Positions 46,241 to 56,775 of a DNA stretch of 64,000 bases are shown here, piece after piece (the first letter of the stretch is position 1; every line of letters begins with the position of its first letter). The translations under genes were made by a program, and so were the position numbers. This DNA comes from Pantoea rwandensis. GTDB taxonomy: Bacteria; Pseudomonadota; Gammaproteobacteria; Enterobacterales; Enterobacteriaceae. The notes under the pieces were generated by a model, which was not told the origin of the DNA, made no database searches, and saw only the letters and a list, made by a program, of their open reading frames with translations. The stretch spans positions 1 to 64,000 of the forward strand of contig NZ_MLFR01000014.1 of assembly GCF_002095475.1 (NCBI RefSeq), given 5' to 3'.

Positions 46241-47161
46241 ATGACGTTACGTATTGGTATCGTGGGGCTGGGGGGGATCGCGCAAAAAGCGTGGCTACCG
46301 GTGTTGTCACACGCTACGGATTGGCAATTAGCGGGCGCTTTTTCACCGAGTCAGGCGAAAGCACAACCCATTTGCGACAGCTACCGTATTCCCTATTTTA
46401 GCCAACTGGATGCGTTGGCGGCGGCCAGCGATGCGGTATTTGTCCATAGCAGCACGGCCAGCCATTTCGAAGTGGTTCAAGCGCTATTGCTCGCGGGGAA
46501 AGATGTCTGTGTCGATAAACCTCTGGCTGAAACGCTGCAACAGGCAGAGTCGCTGGTGGCCTTGGCGGAAAAGCGCAAGCGAAAGTTGATGGTGGCGTTT
46601 AATCGCCGCTTCGCCCCGCGTTATCAACAGCTGAAAACCGAGATGCCACGCGCTGCCTCATTACGTATTGAAAAACACCGCGCCGACAGCGTCGGTCCGC
46701 ACGATCTCCGTTTTACGCTGCTGGATGATTACCTGCATGTGGTGGATACCGCTCTGTGGCTAGCGGGCGGCAAACTCACGCGAGAGCAGGGCCATATCGA
46801 AACCAATGACGAAGGTGCCATGCTCTATGCTGAGCACCATTTCTCGGCGGGGTCGCTGCAAATCACCACCAGTATGCACCGTCGCGCTGGGACACAGCGT
46901 GAGGTCGTCAGCGCTATTTGTGACGGTGATTACATTGAAATCAATGAAATGCGCAATTGGCAGCAAGAGAACACCCACGGTTTGCGCTGTGAAGCATCCC
47001 CCTCATGGCAAAGCCATCTCACGCAGCGCGGTTTCAGCGGCGCAGCCCATCATTTTATTCAGTGTGTTCAAAATCAGACGATGCCTGAAACCAGTGGTGA
47101 GCAGGCGCTAGCGGCGCAGCGTCTGGTGGAAAAGTTGTGGCGCGATGCTGAACAGGAATAA
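46241..47161 (+). CDS. mviM: Gfo/Idh/MocA family oxidoreductase MviM (YceM)
   Basis: A 306-residue NAD(P)-dependent oxidoreductase-type protein. The Rossmann motif is IGIVGLGGIAQKAWLP and the family EKP-like motif is VDKPLAETLQQA. The second domain has the usual beta sheet. The substrate is unknown; the gene is almost always next to murJ. The start at 46241 follows an AGGAGC site at the end of yceH. Confidence 0.92.
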   Translation: MTLRIGIVGLGGIAQKAWLPVLSHATDWQLAGAFSPSQAKAQPICDSYRIPYFSQLDALAAASDAVFVHSSTASHFEVVQALLLAGKDVCVDKPLAETLQQAESLVALAEKRKRKLMVAFNRRFAPRYQQLKTEMPRAASLRIEKHRADSVGPHDLRFTLLDDYLHVVDTALWLAGGKLTREQGHIETNDEGAMLYAEHHFSAGSLQITTSMHRRAGTQREVVSAICDGDYIEINEMRNWQQENTHGLRCEASPSWQSHLTQRGFSGAAHHFIQCVQNQTMPETSGEQALAAQRLVEKLWRDAEQE

Positions 47162-47282
47162 CCCCTTGTAACACTCAATGCTGGTCATTTCCTGCCGTGT
47201 CAGTAGACTATCGCCGGGCATCACAGGTTGCCCGCGCTAAGTTGCTCATTTATCCGATACTTTTCAGGATGCGTCACTCATT

Positions 47283-48821
47283 ATGAATTTGTTGAAATCG
47301 CTGGCAGCCGTCAGTTCGATGACGCTGTTTTCTCGCGTGCTGGGCTTTGCCCGTGATGCCATTGTGGCTCGTGTATTCGGTGCCGGGATGGCTACCGATG
47401 CCTTCTTCGTGGCCTTTAAGTTGCCTAATTTGCTGCGCCGCATCTTCGCTGAAGGCGCCTTTTCTCAGGCATTTGTCCCCATTCTGGCCGAGTACAAAAG
47501 CAAGCAGGGGGAAGAGGCGACGCGAGTATTTATTGCCTATGTGTCCGGTTTGCTGACATTGGTATTGGCGGTGGTAACGGTTTTAGGGATGGTTGCCGCC
47601 CCATGGGTGATTATTGTGACCGCTCCCGGCTTTGCCGACACGGCGGATAAGTTTGCGCTGACCAGTTCGCTGCTGCGCGTGACCTTCCCTTATATCCTGC
47701 TGATCTCGCTGGCGTCTCTGGCTGGCGCAATACTCAATACCTGGAACCGCTTCTCGGTACCTGCCTTTGCACCCACGTTACTGAACATCAGCATGATTGG
47801 CTTCGCGGTGTTTGCGGCACCGCACTTCCACCCCCCGGTGATGGCACTGGCTTGGGCGGTGGTGGTAGGCGGTGTGTTGCAGCTGTTCTATCAACTGCCG
47901 CATCTGAAGAAAATTGGCATGCTGGTGCTGCCACGCGTCAATCTGCGTGACGCAGGCGTTTGGCGCGTGATGCGTCAGATGGGACCGGCGATTCTTGGCG
48001 TATCGGTGAGTCAGATATCGTTGATCATCAACACGATTTTTGCCTCATTCCTCGTATCAGGATCGGTGTCATGGATGTATTACGCTGATCGTCTGATGGA
48101 GTTCCCGTCCGGCGTGTTAGGCGTAGCATTAGGCACGATTTTGTTGCCATCCTTAGCGAAGAGTTTTTCCAGCGGCAATCACGCTGAATACTCTCGTCTC
48201 ATGGACTGGGGCCTACGCCTGTGCTTCCTGCTGGCGCTGCCAAGCGCCGTGGCGTTAGGCATTCTTTCTGGTCCGCTCACGGTAGCCCTGTTCCAATACG
48301 GTAAGTTTACCGCCTTTGATGCTGCGATGACGCAACGCGCGCTGGTGGCGTATTCCGTCGGATTGATGGGCCTGATCGTGGTGAAAGTGCTGGCTCCGGG
48401 CTTCTATTCTCGTCAGGACATTAAAACGCCGGTCAAAATCGCCATCGTCACGTTGATCATGACGCAGCTGATGAACCTGGCCTTTATTGGCCCGCTTAAA
48501 CATGCCGGTCTGTCGCTTTCAATCGGTTTGGCAGCTTGCCTCAATGCCGCACTGCTTTATTGGCAACTGCGTAAGCAGGACATCTTCCAGCCACAACCCG
48601 GCTGGATGAGTTTTCTGGTGCGTTTGTTGATCGCGGTGGTGGTGATGGCGGCAGCGCTACTGGGGATCTTGCATGTCATGCCCGCTTGGGAAGAGGGGCA
48701 GATGTGGTCGCGTTTGTTGCGTTTAGCGGCAGTGTGCGCCATCGGTGGCGGAGCCTACTTCGTGATGCTCGGTTTACTCGGTTTCCGACCAAAAGATTTT
48801 GCCCGCCGTACGCTGGCATAA
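47283..48821 (+). CDS. murJ: Lipid II flippase MurJ (MviN)
   Basis: A 512-residue MOP-superfamily membrane protein with about 14 helices. It moves lipid II from the cytoplasmic to the periplasmic face for peptidoglycan synthesis and is normally essential. The opening [20 protein letters not shown] contains the functionally important Ser and Arg residues, and [19 protein letters not shown] is typical. It ends at a bidirectional terminator shared with the flg genes. Confidence 0.96.
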   Translation: MNLLKSLAAVSSMTLFSRVLGFARDAIVARVFGAGMATDAFFVAFKLPNLLRRIFAEGAFSQAFVPILAEYKSKQGEEATRVFIAYVSGLLTLVLAVVTVLGMVAAPWVIIVTAPGFADTADKFALTSSLLRVTFPYILLISLASLAGAILNTWNRFSVPAFAPTLLNISMIGFAVFAAPHFHPPVMALAWAVVVGGVLQLFYQLPHLKKIGMLVLPRVNLRDAGVWRVMRQMGPAILGVSVSQISLIINTIFASFLVSGSVSWMYYADRLMEFPSGVLGVALGTILLPSLAKSFSSGNHAEYSRLMDWGLRLCFLLALPSAVALGILSGPLTVALFQYGKFTAFDAAMTQRALVAYSVGLMGLIVVKVLAPGFYSRQDIKTPVKIAIVTLIMTQLMNLAFIGPLKHAGLSLSIGLAACLNAALLYWQLRKQDIFQPQPGWMSFLVRLLIAVVVMAAALLGILHVMPAWEEGQMWSRLLRLAAVCAIGGGAYFVMLGLLGFRPKDFARRTLA

Positions 48822-48846
48822 AAAAATCCCGCCTCGGCGGGATTTT
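48821..48846. terminator. Bidirectional terminator between murJ and flgN
   Basis: AAAATCCCGC and GCGGGATTTT flank a CTCG loop (about 48824-48845), with A-runs on the left and T-runs on the right, so it works in both directions for the convergent genes murJ and flgN. Confidence 0.92.
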
Positions 48847-48851
48847 TCATT

Positions 48852-49283
48852 TTACCCTTTGCGACTGAGCGTCGCCTGACCCTTACCTAATCCATCTGGG
48901 CCGTAGAACGCCTGCGTCTGGTGCGGCTTCAGCACCGCCAACGCCTCGTTGGTAAAGCTGATTTGATGTTGCAACAGAATACCGTTATGCGTGTTGGTAT
49001 CACGCAGGCGACGGGTATGCTGCTGAATGCTCTGCCAACGACGTTCACGATCGCTGTGACCACCATAAGGCGCCTGTGTACCGAGTGTCTTCTCAGTACT
49101 GCGGCGCATTTCGTCCAGATAGTTCAACGTGGTCAGCAGCGCGCTTTTATCTTCTGAGATGCGCTGCAGCATGTTGCCATTCACCTGGCCGGCAGAAAGT
49201 TGCTGTTGTTCTTCATTCATCACCACTGTGAGTGAAGCCAGCACATCCTGCATTTTGTCTAAAGTGGTCAGCAGATTGTCCAT
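48852..49283 (-). CDS. flgN: Flagellar export chaperone FlgN
   Basis: A 143-residue all-helical cytoplasmic chaperone that binds the C-termini of FlgK and FlgL before export. It aligns with E. coli FlgN in NEEQQQLSAGQVNGNMLQRI and in the tail AVLKPHQTQAFYGPDG. It follows flgM by 5 bp and is co-transcribed with it. Confidence 0.92.
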   Translation of the reverse strand: MDNLLTTLDKMQDVLASLTVVMNEEQQQLSAGQVNGNMLQRISEDKSALLTTLNYLDEMRRSTEKTLGTQAPYGGHSDRERRWQSIQQHTRRLRDTNTHNGILLQHQISFTNEALAVLKPHQTQAFYGPDGLGKGQATLSRKG

Positions 49284-49288
49284 TGGGA

Positions 49289-49597
49289 TTAGTTACCCTC
49301 TAAATACGCCTTGGTATCGGCGATCAGCGCGTCGGCGATCTTACCGGTATCCATTTTAAGTTCACCATTGCGAATGGCGGTTTTCAGCTGCTCAACACGA
49401 GCGGTGTTGATGTCTTTACTGCCTGGTTGCATCAACTGTGCCTGGGCGGTACTCAACTTCACTTCAGCACCGCTTTCGCTGGTGGTCGTGGTGACGGCAG
49501 GCGTTGCGCTCTGGCGCACTTTGCTGCTGTTATCGTTGGTATCACGGGTTTGCACAGTGCTAACCGGGTTTAAAGGCTGCGTTCTGTCGATGCTCAT
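49289..49597 (-). CDS. flgM: Anti-sigma-28 factor FlgM
   Basis: A 102-residue, largely unstructured protein that holds FliA (sigma-28) until it is exported through the finished hook-basal body. The N-terminal part ([18 protein letters not shown]) is the export region, and the C-terminal [20 protein letters not shown] binds FliA. It has its own sigma-28 promoter, making an autoregulatory loop, and a probable read-through from flgA. Confidence 0.94.
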   Translation of the reverse strand: MSIDRTQPLNPVSTVQTRDTNDNSSKVRQSATPAVTTTTSESGAEVKLSTAQAQLMQPGSKDINTARVEQLKTAIRNGELKMDTGKIADALIADTKAYLEGN

Positions 49598-49670
49598 GGT
49601 ATGGCTCCTGTAAGTTCAGTTGGGGGTCAGCCAACTGAGTCAGCATAGGGTAATGTCTTTGTTGATATCT

Positions 49671-49697
49671 CTATCGGCAGAACAACAGGGTTCTTTA
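49671..49697 (-). promoter_or_regulatory. Sigma-28 promoter of flgMN
   Basis: On the minus strand TAAAGAAC, 11 bp, GCCGATAG. Compared with the sigma-28 consensus TAAAGTTT-N11-GCCGATAA, the -10 element matches at seven of eight positions and the -35 at five of eight. It lies just after the flgA stop and 74 bp before the flgM start. Confidence 0.8.
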
Positions 49698-49702
49698 ACG
49701 CT

Positions 49703-50362
49703 TTATAGCGATATCAGAATATTCCCATCCGCATCGACGCGACCACTGACAACCTGACCATTTCCCATGCGTACGCGCACCATCTGAGCCGCGCTGGCGT
49801 TGTTCAGCGCACGTCCTTCGCTACTGGCATTAAACCCGTTTCCGCTGGCGACGACCATCACATTTTGGCCCGCTTTTACTCGCCAAGGCTGGCGGAGCAT
49901 CGAAGCTGTCACAGCCTGTCCTGGTGGGATATCGCGTAGGGCAATGGCATCGACCACGCTGTTGTTATCAAACAGGGCGCGAGGCGGTAATTCATCAAGG
50001 CGACCTGTTTCCATACGGAAGTCATTAGGATCAAGGGCGCTGCCTCGTGCCACCTGACGGCTGGCAACCAAATACTGTCCAGTCACCTGAATCTGCACCT
50101 GCAAAAAGCGACGATTCTGCGCGCAGTTGGCTGCAATGCTGAGGTTACCCCATTGGCGACTGTTACCCGGTAGTTGTAATTCCGGCGTCTCACAGCTGGG
50201 CCACTGCTCTTTTGGCGTGCGTATCACTACCGTCATACCCGCCGCATGTTGTGGATCGCGTGCTTTAAAAAACTGCGTTAACTGGGCGGTCAGGTCCGCC
50301 GCATGACCGGGCAGCGCGATAGCCAGCAAAAGTGTCGCCAACAAGGGGGAAGAATTGCGCAT
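49703..50362 (-). CDS. flgA: Flagellar P-ring assembly chaperone FlgA
   Basis: A 219-residue periplasmic protein with a signal peptide ([15 protein letters not shown]) and a SAF-type domain ([40 protein letters not shown]). It assists FlgI polymerisation into the P-ring. It is divergent from the flgB operon; the 153-bp space between holds an FlhDC site. Confidence 0.93.
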   Translation of the reverse strand: MRNSSPLLATLLLAIALPGHAADLTAQLTQFFKARDPQHAAGMTVVIRTPKEQWPSCETPELQLPGNSRQWGNLSIAANCAQNRRFLQVQIQVTGQYLVASRQVARGSALDPNDFRMETGRLDELPPRALFDNNSVVDAIALRDIPPGQAVTASMLRQPWRVKAGQNVMVVASGNGFNASSEGRALNNASAAQMVRVRMGNGQVVSGRVDADGNILISL

Positions 50363-50415
50363 AAACGCCTCCTGTCGAGAAGATGGCCTGAGTCTACTCT
50401 TCGCGCGAAAAATTC

Positions 50416-50458
50416 AATGTCAAAAATAGCCGTCATTTTTGCTGCTATTCAGACGATA
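50416..50458. promoter_or_regulatory. FlhDC-box between flgA and flgB
   Basis: AATGTCAAAAATAGCC (50416-50431) matches the FlhDC half-site consensus at 13 of 16 positions. After 11 bp, TGCTATTCAGACGATA (50443-50458) is a weaker inverted half-site with 9 of 16. This is the arrangement known to drive both class II flagellar operons flgA and flgBCDEFGHIJ. Confidence 0.7.
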
Positions 50459-50515
50459 GCCCTTGCTTTTGTCCAATTAAGCTGTCCACTCGAAATTCTC
50501 ATTCGCGGAGGAAGC

Positions 50516-50929
50516 ATGCTCGACAAACTCGATGCCGCGCTGCGATTTGGTACAGAAGCGTTAAACCTACGTGCTCAGCGTCAGGAAATCCTGGCGTCTA
50601 ACATTGCCAACGCCGATACCCCAGGCTACCAGGCGCGGGATATCGACTTTGCCAGCCAGCTGAGCAAGGTGATGGAAAACGGCCGCGCGGAAGGCAGCAG
50701 CATGGCATTGAAGGTGACTTCTTCTCGCCATATTGCAGCAGAAACCAATTCGCAGCCGTCTATGGACTTGATGTACCGCATTCCCGATCAACCCGCCGCG
50801 GATGGCAACACCGTGGATATGGATCGTGAACGTACGCAGTTCGCAGATAACAGTCTGAAATACCAAACCGATCTCACCCTCATCAGTAGCCAGATCAAAG
50901 GCATGATGAGCGTGCTGCAGGGGCAATAA
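50516..50929 (+). CDS. flgB: Flagellar basal-body rod protein FlgB
   Basis: A 137-residue proximal rod subunit, exported by the flagellar type III system. It has the family N-terminal motif [20 protein letters not shown] and a C-terminal helix with [16 protein letters not shown]. The ATG at 50516 follows GGAGGA; the longer frame from 50303 runs back through the regulatory region and flgA and is not used. First gene of the flgB-J operon. Confidence 0.94.
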   Translation: MLDKLDAALRFGTEALNLRAQRQEILASNIANADTPGYQARDIDFASQLSKVMENGRAEGSSMALKVTSSRHIAAETNSQPSMDLMYRIPDQPAADGNTVDMDRERTQFADNSLKYQTDLTLISSQIKGMMSVLQGQ

Positions 50930-50931
50930 CC

Positions 50932-51336
50932 ATGGCATTGCTGAATATCTTTGATATCGCCGGTTCTGCGATGACGGCGCAATCACAGCGCCTCAACGTC
51001 AGTGCCAGTAACCTGGCGAACGCCGACAGTGTGACGGGCCCAGATGGCCAACCCTATGTGGCGAAACAAGTGATTTTCCAAACCGATGCGGCGCCAGGCG
51101 CGGCGACCGGGGGTGTCAAAGTGGCGGGTGTCGTTAACGATCCAACCCCTGCCAAACTGGTGTATGACCCGGGTAATCCGATGGCGGATGAAAAGGGCTA
51201 CGTCAAGATGCCAAACGTCGATGTCGTCTCAGAAACCGTTAACACCATGTCAGCGTCGCGCAGCTATCAGGCCAACGTCGAAGTGCTGAACACGGTGAAG
51301 TCCATGATGATGAAGACCCTGACGATGGGTCAATAA
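50932..51336 (+). CDS. flgC: Flagellar basal-body rod protein FlgC
   Basis: A 134-residue rod subunit with the opening [20 protein letters not shown], the SNLANADS motif and a C-terminal [20 protein letters not shown] helix. It assembles above FlgB in the proximal rod. It is 2 bp after flgB. Confidence 0.95.
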   Translation: MALLNIFDIAGSAMTAQSQRLNVSASNLANADSVTGPDGQPYVAKQVIFQTDAAPGAATGGVKVAGVVNDPTPAKLVYDPGNPMADEKGYVKMPNVDVVSETVNTMSASRSYQANVEVLNTVKSMMMKTLTMGQ

Positions 51337-51348
51337 CGGAGCACGATT

Positions 51349-52023
51349 ATGAGCGTAGCAGTAGGCGTTAACGCCAACCTTGACCCAACGGTACTCAGTT
51401 CATCCAGTTCAACTGGCACCGGCAACAGTGCCCAGGACTTGCAGAACCAATTCCTGACCATGCTGGTCACGCAATTGCAGAATCAGGACCCAACCAATCC
51501 GATGGATAACAGCCAGCTCACCACCCAGCTGGCGCAAATCAATACCTTGAGCGGCATTGAGAAGCTGAACACCACCTTGGGTTCAATCTCTGGGCAGCTC
51601 ACCACCAGTCAGTCTCTGCAAAGCACCACGTTGATCGGTCATGGCGTGATGATTGATGGCAGCCAGATTCTGGTCGGCAGTGGGACCACGACGCCATTTG
51701 GGGTAGAGCTGACGACGGCCTCCACCGCGACCACCGCGACCATCAAGGATTCGAATGGCACTGTGGTTCGCACTATCGATTTGGGCGCATTGACGTCTGG
51801 CGTTCACGCCTTCTCTTGGGATGGCACTGACGCGAACGGCACAACGGTGGCTGATGGAAAATATTCGGTATCGATTGCCGCCAGCAATGGCAGCACACAA
51901 CTGGTGGCCCAGCCGCTCAACTATGCCTACGTCAATGGCGTGAGTACGGTCGATGACACCGCAAAACTGGATCTCGGCACCATGGGCTCCGCCACTCTTG
52001 ATGAAGTTCGTCAGATTCTCTAA
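51349..52023 (+). CDS. flgD: Hook-capping protein FlgD
   Basis: A 224-residue scaffold that caps the growing hook and is absent from the finished flagellum. The N-terminal LQNQFLTMLVTQLQNQDPTN is diagnostic, and the body has the Tudor and Ig-like domains with HAFSWDGTDANGTTVADGKY. It lies directly before the hook gene flgE. Confidence 0.95.
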   Translation: MSVAVGVNANLDPTVLSSSSSTGTGNSAQDLQNQFLTMLVTQLQNQDPTNPMDNSQLTTQLAQINTLSGIEKLNTTLGSISGQLTTSQSLQSTTLIGHGVMIDGSQILVGSGTTTPFGVELTTASTATTATIKDSNGTVVRTIDLGALTSGVHAFSWDGTDANGTTVADGKYSVSIAASNGSTQLVAQPLNYAYVNGVSTVDDTAKLDLGTMGSATLDEVRQIL

Positions 52024-52047
52024 TTAACATTTAGCAGGAGACACGCT

Positions 52048-53304
52048 ATGTCTTTTTCTCAAGCAGTCAGTGGTATGAATGCGGCCTCCAGTAACCTGGA
52101 TGTCATTGGTAACAACATCGCCAACTCCGCAACAGCAGGCTTTAAATCCAGCACCATTTCCTTTGCCGATATGTTTGCCGGTTCCAACGTGGGTATGGGT
52201 ACCAAAGTGGCGGCGGTGATTCAGAACTTCAACGACGGTACCACCACCTCAACCAGCCGTGGTCTTGATGTTGCACTGAGCGGTAACGGCTTTTTCCGTA
52301 TGACCGATGCCGCAGGCGGCGTGTTCTACTCACGTAATGGTCAGTTCACCTTGGATGAGAACCGCAACCTGGTGAACACTCAGGGTTTGAGCGTGACAGG
52401 TTACCCGGCAACCGGTACACCGCCAACCATCCAGACGGGCGCAAACCCGGTGGCACTGAGCGTACCGACCACTCAGATGGCCGCGCGTGCGACCACCACA
52501 GCAGGTCTGGTTTCTAACCTGAACTCGACAGATGCGGTGCCTACAGTGACCACCTTTAGTGCATCAGATGTCGACAGCTACAACGCCAAAAGCACCGTGA
52601 CTGTTTATGACTCACAGGGTAACGACCACGCACTGGACCTGTATTACGTTAAAGACTCCGCCAGCAACAGCTGGACCGTGCATGCCTTGGATTCCACCAC
52701 CGGTGACAACCTGGGCACCTTCAACATGGCCTTCAGCACCAATGGTCAGTTGACTGGCGTGACTAATGATGCAACTCCACCGGTGACAACGGCCAGCACT
52801 GTTTCACTGACGCTAAACCCATCTGCAACCGCCACTGCAGCCAACGGTGCAGCAGCCAACCAGGTGATTAGCCTCAGCTTGCTGGGCAGCGCGCAGCAGA
52901 ACACCGGCACCACGTCTTTTGGTAGCCCAACGCAGGACGGCTATGCACCGGGTGACTTGACCAGCTACGCCATCAATGATGACGGCACCATTACCGGTAC
53001 CTACTCCAACCAGAAAACCCAGCTGTTGGGTCAGGTGGTATTGGCCAGCTTCTCTAACCCAGAAGGCCTGAAGTCAGAAGGCGATAACGTTTGGTCATCA
53101 ACCAGCTCTTCTGGTCAGGCTGCCATCGGCCTGGCGGGGACCGGCACTTATGGCAATCTGACCTCAGGCGCGCTGGAAGCTTCCAACGTCGATCTGAGTA
53201 AAGAATTGGTCAACATGATCGTTGCACAGCGCAACTACCAGGCCAACAGCCAGACCATCAAGACACAGGATCAGATCCTCAACACACTGATTCAATTACG
53301 TTAA
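52048..53304 (+). CDS. flgE: Flagellar hook protein FlgE
   Basis: A 418-residue hook subunit with the rod-hook N-terminal motif DVIGNNIANSATAGFKSSTI and the C-terminal NMIVAQRNYQANSQTIKTQD. The central region (about 150-330) is rich in Ser, Thr and Ala, forms the surface domains of the hook and is the most variable part. The RBS is GGAGA. Typical length for enterobacteria is about 400. Confidence 0.95.
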   Translation: MSFSQAVSGMNAASSNLDVIGNNIANSATAGFKSSTISFADMFAGSNVGMGTKVAAVIQNFNDGTTTSTSRGLDVALSGNGFFRMTDAAGGVFYSRNGQFTLDENRNLVNTQGLSVTGYPATGTPPTIQTGANPVALSVPTTQMAARATTTAGLVSNLNSTDAVPTVTTFSASDVDSYNAKSTVTVYDSQGNDHALDLYYVKDSASNSWTVHALDSTTGDNLGTFNMAFSTNGQLTGVTNDATPPVTTASTVSLTLNPSATATAANGAAANQVISLSLLGSAQQNTGTTSFGSPTQDGYAPGDLTSYAINDDGTITGTYSNQKTQLLGQVVLASFSNPEGLKSEGDNVWSSTSSSGQAAIGLAGTGTYGNLTSGALEASNVDLSKELVNMIVAQRNYQANSQTIKTQDQILNTLIQLR

Positions 53305-53324
53305 TACACTAACGGGATTGCACT

Positions 53325-54083
53325 ATGGATCACGCAATATATACCGCGATGGGCGCAGCCAGTCAGACGATGGAACAACAATCGGTGACCGCCAGCAACC
53401 TCGCCAACGCCTCAACGCCGGGCTTTCGTGCTCAGCTCAACGCGTTGCGCGCGGTGCCGGTCAACGGTTGGTCGCTGCCAACGCGCACCTTAGTTGCCGC
53501 TTCAACCCCGGGTGCCGATATGACACCCGGCGCGATGGACAACACCGGGCGCCCGCTGGATGTGGCAGTACAGCAAGATGGCTGGCTGGCGGTACGTACC
53601 GCTGACGGTTCTGAAGCTTATACCCGCAACGGCAACATGCAGATTAGCTCGACCGGTATTTTGACCATTCAGGGCAATCCCGTGATGGGCGATGGCGGTC
53701 CAATCGCCATTCCGCAAGGCGCTGAACTGACGATCGCGGCTGACGGTACCATCACCTCGCGTAATGCGGGCGATGCGCCGAATGCCACGGTGCAGATCGG
53801 CAAGCTGAAGTTGGTTAAGGCCACCGGTAAAGAGCTACAGCGCGGAGACGACGGTATGTTCCGTCCGACCCAAGCCGCTCAGGCGACACGCGGTGCTGCG
53901 TTTGCTAACGATGCCACCGTTGCAGTGATGCCCGGCGTACTGGAAGGCAGCAACGTCAAGCCAGTGGAAACCATGGTCGATATGATCGCCAACGCCCGAC
54001 GTTTTGAGATGCAGATGAAAGTCATCACCAACGTCGATGAAAACGAACAAAAAGCCAATCAACTGCTCAACATGAGCAGCTAA
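53325..54083 (+). CDS. flgF: Flagellar basal-body rod protein FlgF
   Basis: A 252-residue rod subunit, with N-terminal [20 protein letters not shown] and the LANASTPGF motif and C-terminal [19 protein letters not shown]. It sits between the proximal rod and FlgG. Length equals that of E. coli within one residue. Confidence 0.95.
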   Translation: MDHAIYTAMGAASQTMEQQSVTASNLANASTPGFRAQLNALRAVPVNGWSLPTRTLVAASTPGADMTPGAMDNTGRPLDVAVQQDGWLAVRTADGSEAYTRNGNMQISSTGILTIQGNPVMGDGGPIAIPQGAELTIAADGTITSRNAGDAPNATVQIGKLKLVKATGKELQRGDDGMFRPTQAAQATRGAAFANDATVAVMPGVLEGSNVKPVETMVDMIANARRFEMQMKVITNVDENEQKANQLLNMSS

Positions 54084-54100
54084 GGCGTAAGGAAAACAGC

Positions 54101-54883
54101 ATGATTCGTTCTTTATGGATCGCCAAAACCGGTCTTGACGCCCAGCAAACCAATATGGACGTTATTTCGAACAACCTCGCCAACGTGTCGACCAACGGCT
54201 TTAAGCGTTCGCGTGCGGTGTTTGAAGATTTGATGTACCAGACATTACGTCAGCCGGGTACGCAGTCATCTGAACAGACGACATTGCCTTCCGGCTTGCA
54301 GATTGGTACCGGTGTGCGTCCTGTCACCACTGAACGTCTGCATACCCAAGGTAACCTGTCGCAGACCAGCAACTCGAAAGATGTGGCTATCAACGGCCAG
54401 GGTTATTTCGAAGTGCAGATGCCAGACGGCACCTCTTCTTATACTCGCGACGGTTCTTTCCAGGTGGATCAAAACGGCCAGTTGGTCACCAACGCCGGTT
54501 ACCCTGTACAGCCGGGTATTACTATTCCAGCTAACGCCACCAGTATCACCATCTCGCGTGACGGTGTGGTGAGCGTGACGCAGCAGGGTCAGACCAACCC
54601 AGCACAGGTTGGGCAGCTGACAATTAGCACCTTTATGAACGATGCGGGCCTCGATAGCCTGGGTGAAAACCTCTATCAGGAAACGCAGGCATCGGGTGCG
54701 GCAACACAGAGTACACCGGGTCAGAACGGCGCGGGTCTGCTGTATCAGGGTTACGTCGAAACCTCGAACGTCAATGTGGCGGAAGAGTTGGTGACCATGA
54801 TCCAGACGCAGCGTGCTTATGAAATTAACAGCAAAGCGATCACCACCTCTGATCAGATGCTGCAGAAATTAACCCAGATTTAA
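54101..54883 (+). CDS. flgG: Flagellar distal rod protein FlgG
   Basis: A 260-residue distal rod subunit, the most conserved axial protein: [40 protein letters not shown] and [20 protein letters not shown]. It is 17 bp after flgF. Confidence 0.96.
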   Translation: MIRSLWIAKTGLDAQQTNMDVISNNLANVSTNGFKRSRAVFEDLMYQTLRQPGTQSSEQTTLPSGLQIGTGVRPVTTERLHTQGNLSQTSNSKDVAINGQGYFEVQMPDGTSSYTRDGSFQVDQNGQLVTNAGYPVQPGITIPANATSITISRDGVVSVTQQGQTNPAQVGQLTISTFMNDAGLDSLGENLYQETQASGAATQSTPGQNGAGLLYQGYVETSNVNVAEELVTMIQTQRAYEINSKAITTSDQMLQKLTQI

Positions 54884-54946
54884 TCTGGGATCGTTGGGCC
54901 AGCTTGGGGCTGGCCTGATTAAGAACATGAAAAAGGTCAGAACTCC

Positions 54947-55657
54947 GTGGCGAAGCAAGTGATTATCAAGCCTGGGCATTGGTTAGTAGCCACGCTGCTA
55001 CTGACACTTAACGGTTGTGCGCTGGTTCCGCGCACACCACTGGTACAGGGTACAACCACGGCAGAGCCAACGCCGTCTGCGCCGCCGGTGGTGAATGGGT
55101 CTATTTTCCAGGGCGTGGCGCCACTGAACTACGGCTATCAGCCGCTGTTTGAGGATCGCCGCCCACGTAATATTGGCGACACACTGACGATCACGCTGCA
55201 AGAGAACGTCAGCGCCAGTAAAAGCTCTTCTGCTAACGCCAGCCGTGATGGCAGTAACAGCTTTGGTGTGAGTACCGTACCGACCGGACTGAGTGGTCTG
55301 GTGGGAGCCGCTGGTGAAAAAGCGGGACTGGATGCCAATGGCAAAAATGATTTCGCAGGCAAAGGTGGCGCAACCGCGAACAACACCTTTACCGGCACCA
55401 TTACCGTCACGGTTAACCAGGTGCTGTCGAACGGCAACCTGCGCGTGGTCGGTGAGAAACAGATCGAAATTAACCAGGGAACCGAATTCATTCGCTTCTC
55501 GGGTGTGGTTAACCCACGCACCATCAGCGCCAGCAACGCCGTGTTGTCAACGCAGGTGGCCGATGCACGTATTGAGTACGTCGGAAATGGCTATATCAAT
55601 GAGGCGCAGACCATGGGCTGGTTCCAGCGTTTCTTCCTGAACGTCTCGCCGATGTAA
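54947..55657 (+). CDS. flgH: Flagellar L-ring lipoprotein FlgH
   Basis: A 236-residue outer membrane lipoprotein that forms the L-ring bushing. The lipobox is LTLNGC and the core is [36 protein letters not shown] and [20 protein letters not shown]. The start is taken as GTG 54947; an ATG at 54927 is out of frame. Slightly longer than the E. coli protein because of a Gly/Lys-rich insertion near 110-130. Confidence 0.94.
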   Translation: MAKQVIIKPGHWLVATLLLTLNGCALVPRTPLVQGTTTAEPTPSAPPVVNGSIFQGVAPLNYGYQPLFEDRRPRNIGDTLTITLQENVSASKSSSANASRDGSNSFGVSTVPTGLSGLVGAAGEKAGLDANGKNDFAGKGGATANNTFTGTITVTVNQVLSNGNLRVVGEKQIEINQGTEFIRFSGVVNPRTISASNAVLSTQVADARIEYVGNGYINEAQTMGWFQRFFLNVSPM

Positions 55658-55665
55658 TCGAGGTA

Positions 55666-56775
55666 ATGATGAAAATAAACACTCTGCTACGCCTGAGTCT
55701 GAGCTTTTTGCTTGGCGTCAGCCTGATGGCTCACGCTGATCGTATTCGCGATCTCACTTCCGTGCAGGGCGTGCGCGATAACCAACTGATCGGTTACGGC
55801 TTAGTGGTGGGTTTGGATGGTACCGGTGACCAGACCACGCAAACCCCGTTTACCACCCAGACGGTAAGCAACATGCTGTCGCAGCTGGGCATTACGGTAC
55901 CAACGGGTACCAATATGCAGCTGAAAAACGTGGCGGCGGTAATGGTAACGGCCAAATTGCCGACATTTGCGCGTCAAGGGCAAAACATCGATGTGGTGGT
56001 TTCCTCCTTGGGTAACGCCAAAAGTTTGCGTGGGGGCACGTTGTTAATGACCCCCATGAAAGGTGTCGATAACCAAGTCTATGCGTTAGCGCAAGGGAAC
56101 ATTCTGGTGGGTGGTGCGGGTGCGTCTGCGGGCGGCAGCAGTGTGCAGGTGAACCAGCTAAATGGCGGCCGCATTACTGACGGTGCAACGGTAGAGCGTG
56201 AGCTGCAAAGTAACTTCGGTAGCCAGAACACCATTAACCTGCAGCTCAATACTGAAGACTTCACCATGGCACAACGCATTGCTGATGCGATCAACAGCCG
56301 TGGCGTGGGATCAGCGCAACCGCTGGACGCGCGCACAGTGCAAATTCGTGTCTCGCCAAACAACAGTTCGCAGGTGCGTTTACTGGCCGATATTCAGAAC
56401 ATAGATGTTTCCGTGCCAGTTGAGGATGCAAAAGTCATCATCAACTCGCGTACCGGTTCTGTGGTAATGAACCGTGAGGTGACGCTCAACACCTGTGCTG
56501 TGGCGCAAGGCAACTTGTCAGTGACGGTGAATCAGCAGCAGAACGTCAGCCAGCCGAACACGCCGTTCGCCGGTGGACAGACGGTCGCCACCACGCAGAC
56601 GCAGATCGATTTGCGCCAGAGCGGTGGAGCCCTGCAGCGTGTTAACGCCAGCGCCAACCTGAACAATGTGGTGCGCGCACTGAATGCCTTGGGCGCGACG
56701 CCGATTGAACTGATGTCGATTCTGCAATCCATGCAGAGCGCAGGTTGTCTGCGCGCCAAACTGGAAATCATCTGA
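55666..56775 (+). CDS. flgI: Flagellar P-ring protein FlgI
   Basis: A 369-residue periplasmic ring protein with signal peptide ([13 protein letters not shown]) and near-identical core to E. coli: [40 protein letters not shown] and [19 protein letters not shown]. Two Cys that form the P-ring disulfide are present. Two adjacent ATG codons (55666, 55669) are possible starts. It overlaps flgJ by one base (TGATG). Confidence 0.96.
   Translation: MMKINTLLRLSLSFLLGVSLMAHADRIRDLTSVQGVRDNQLIGYGLVVGLDGTGDQTTQTPFTTQTVSNMLSQLGITVPTGTNMQLKNVAAVMVTAKLPTFARQGQNIDVVVSSLGNAKSLRGGTLLMTPMKGVDNQVYALAQGNILVGGAGASAGGSSVQVNQLNGGRITDGATVERELQSNFGSQNTINLQLNTEDFTMAQRIADAINSRGVGSAQPLDARTVQIRVSPNNSSQVRLLADIQNIDVSVPVEDAKVIINSRTGSVVMNREVTLNTCAVAQGNLSVTVNQQQNVSQPNTPFAGGQTVATTQTQIDLRQSGGALQRVNASANLNNVVRALNALGATPIELMSILQSMQSAGCLRAKLEII

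Noticed and set aside
50303..50515. N-terminal extension of flgB by 71 residues
   Set aside because: The extension runs through flgA and the FlhDC site. The ATG at 50516 has a strong ribosome site and matches the family start.
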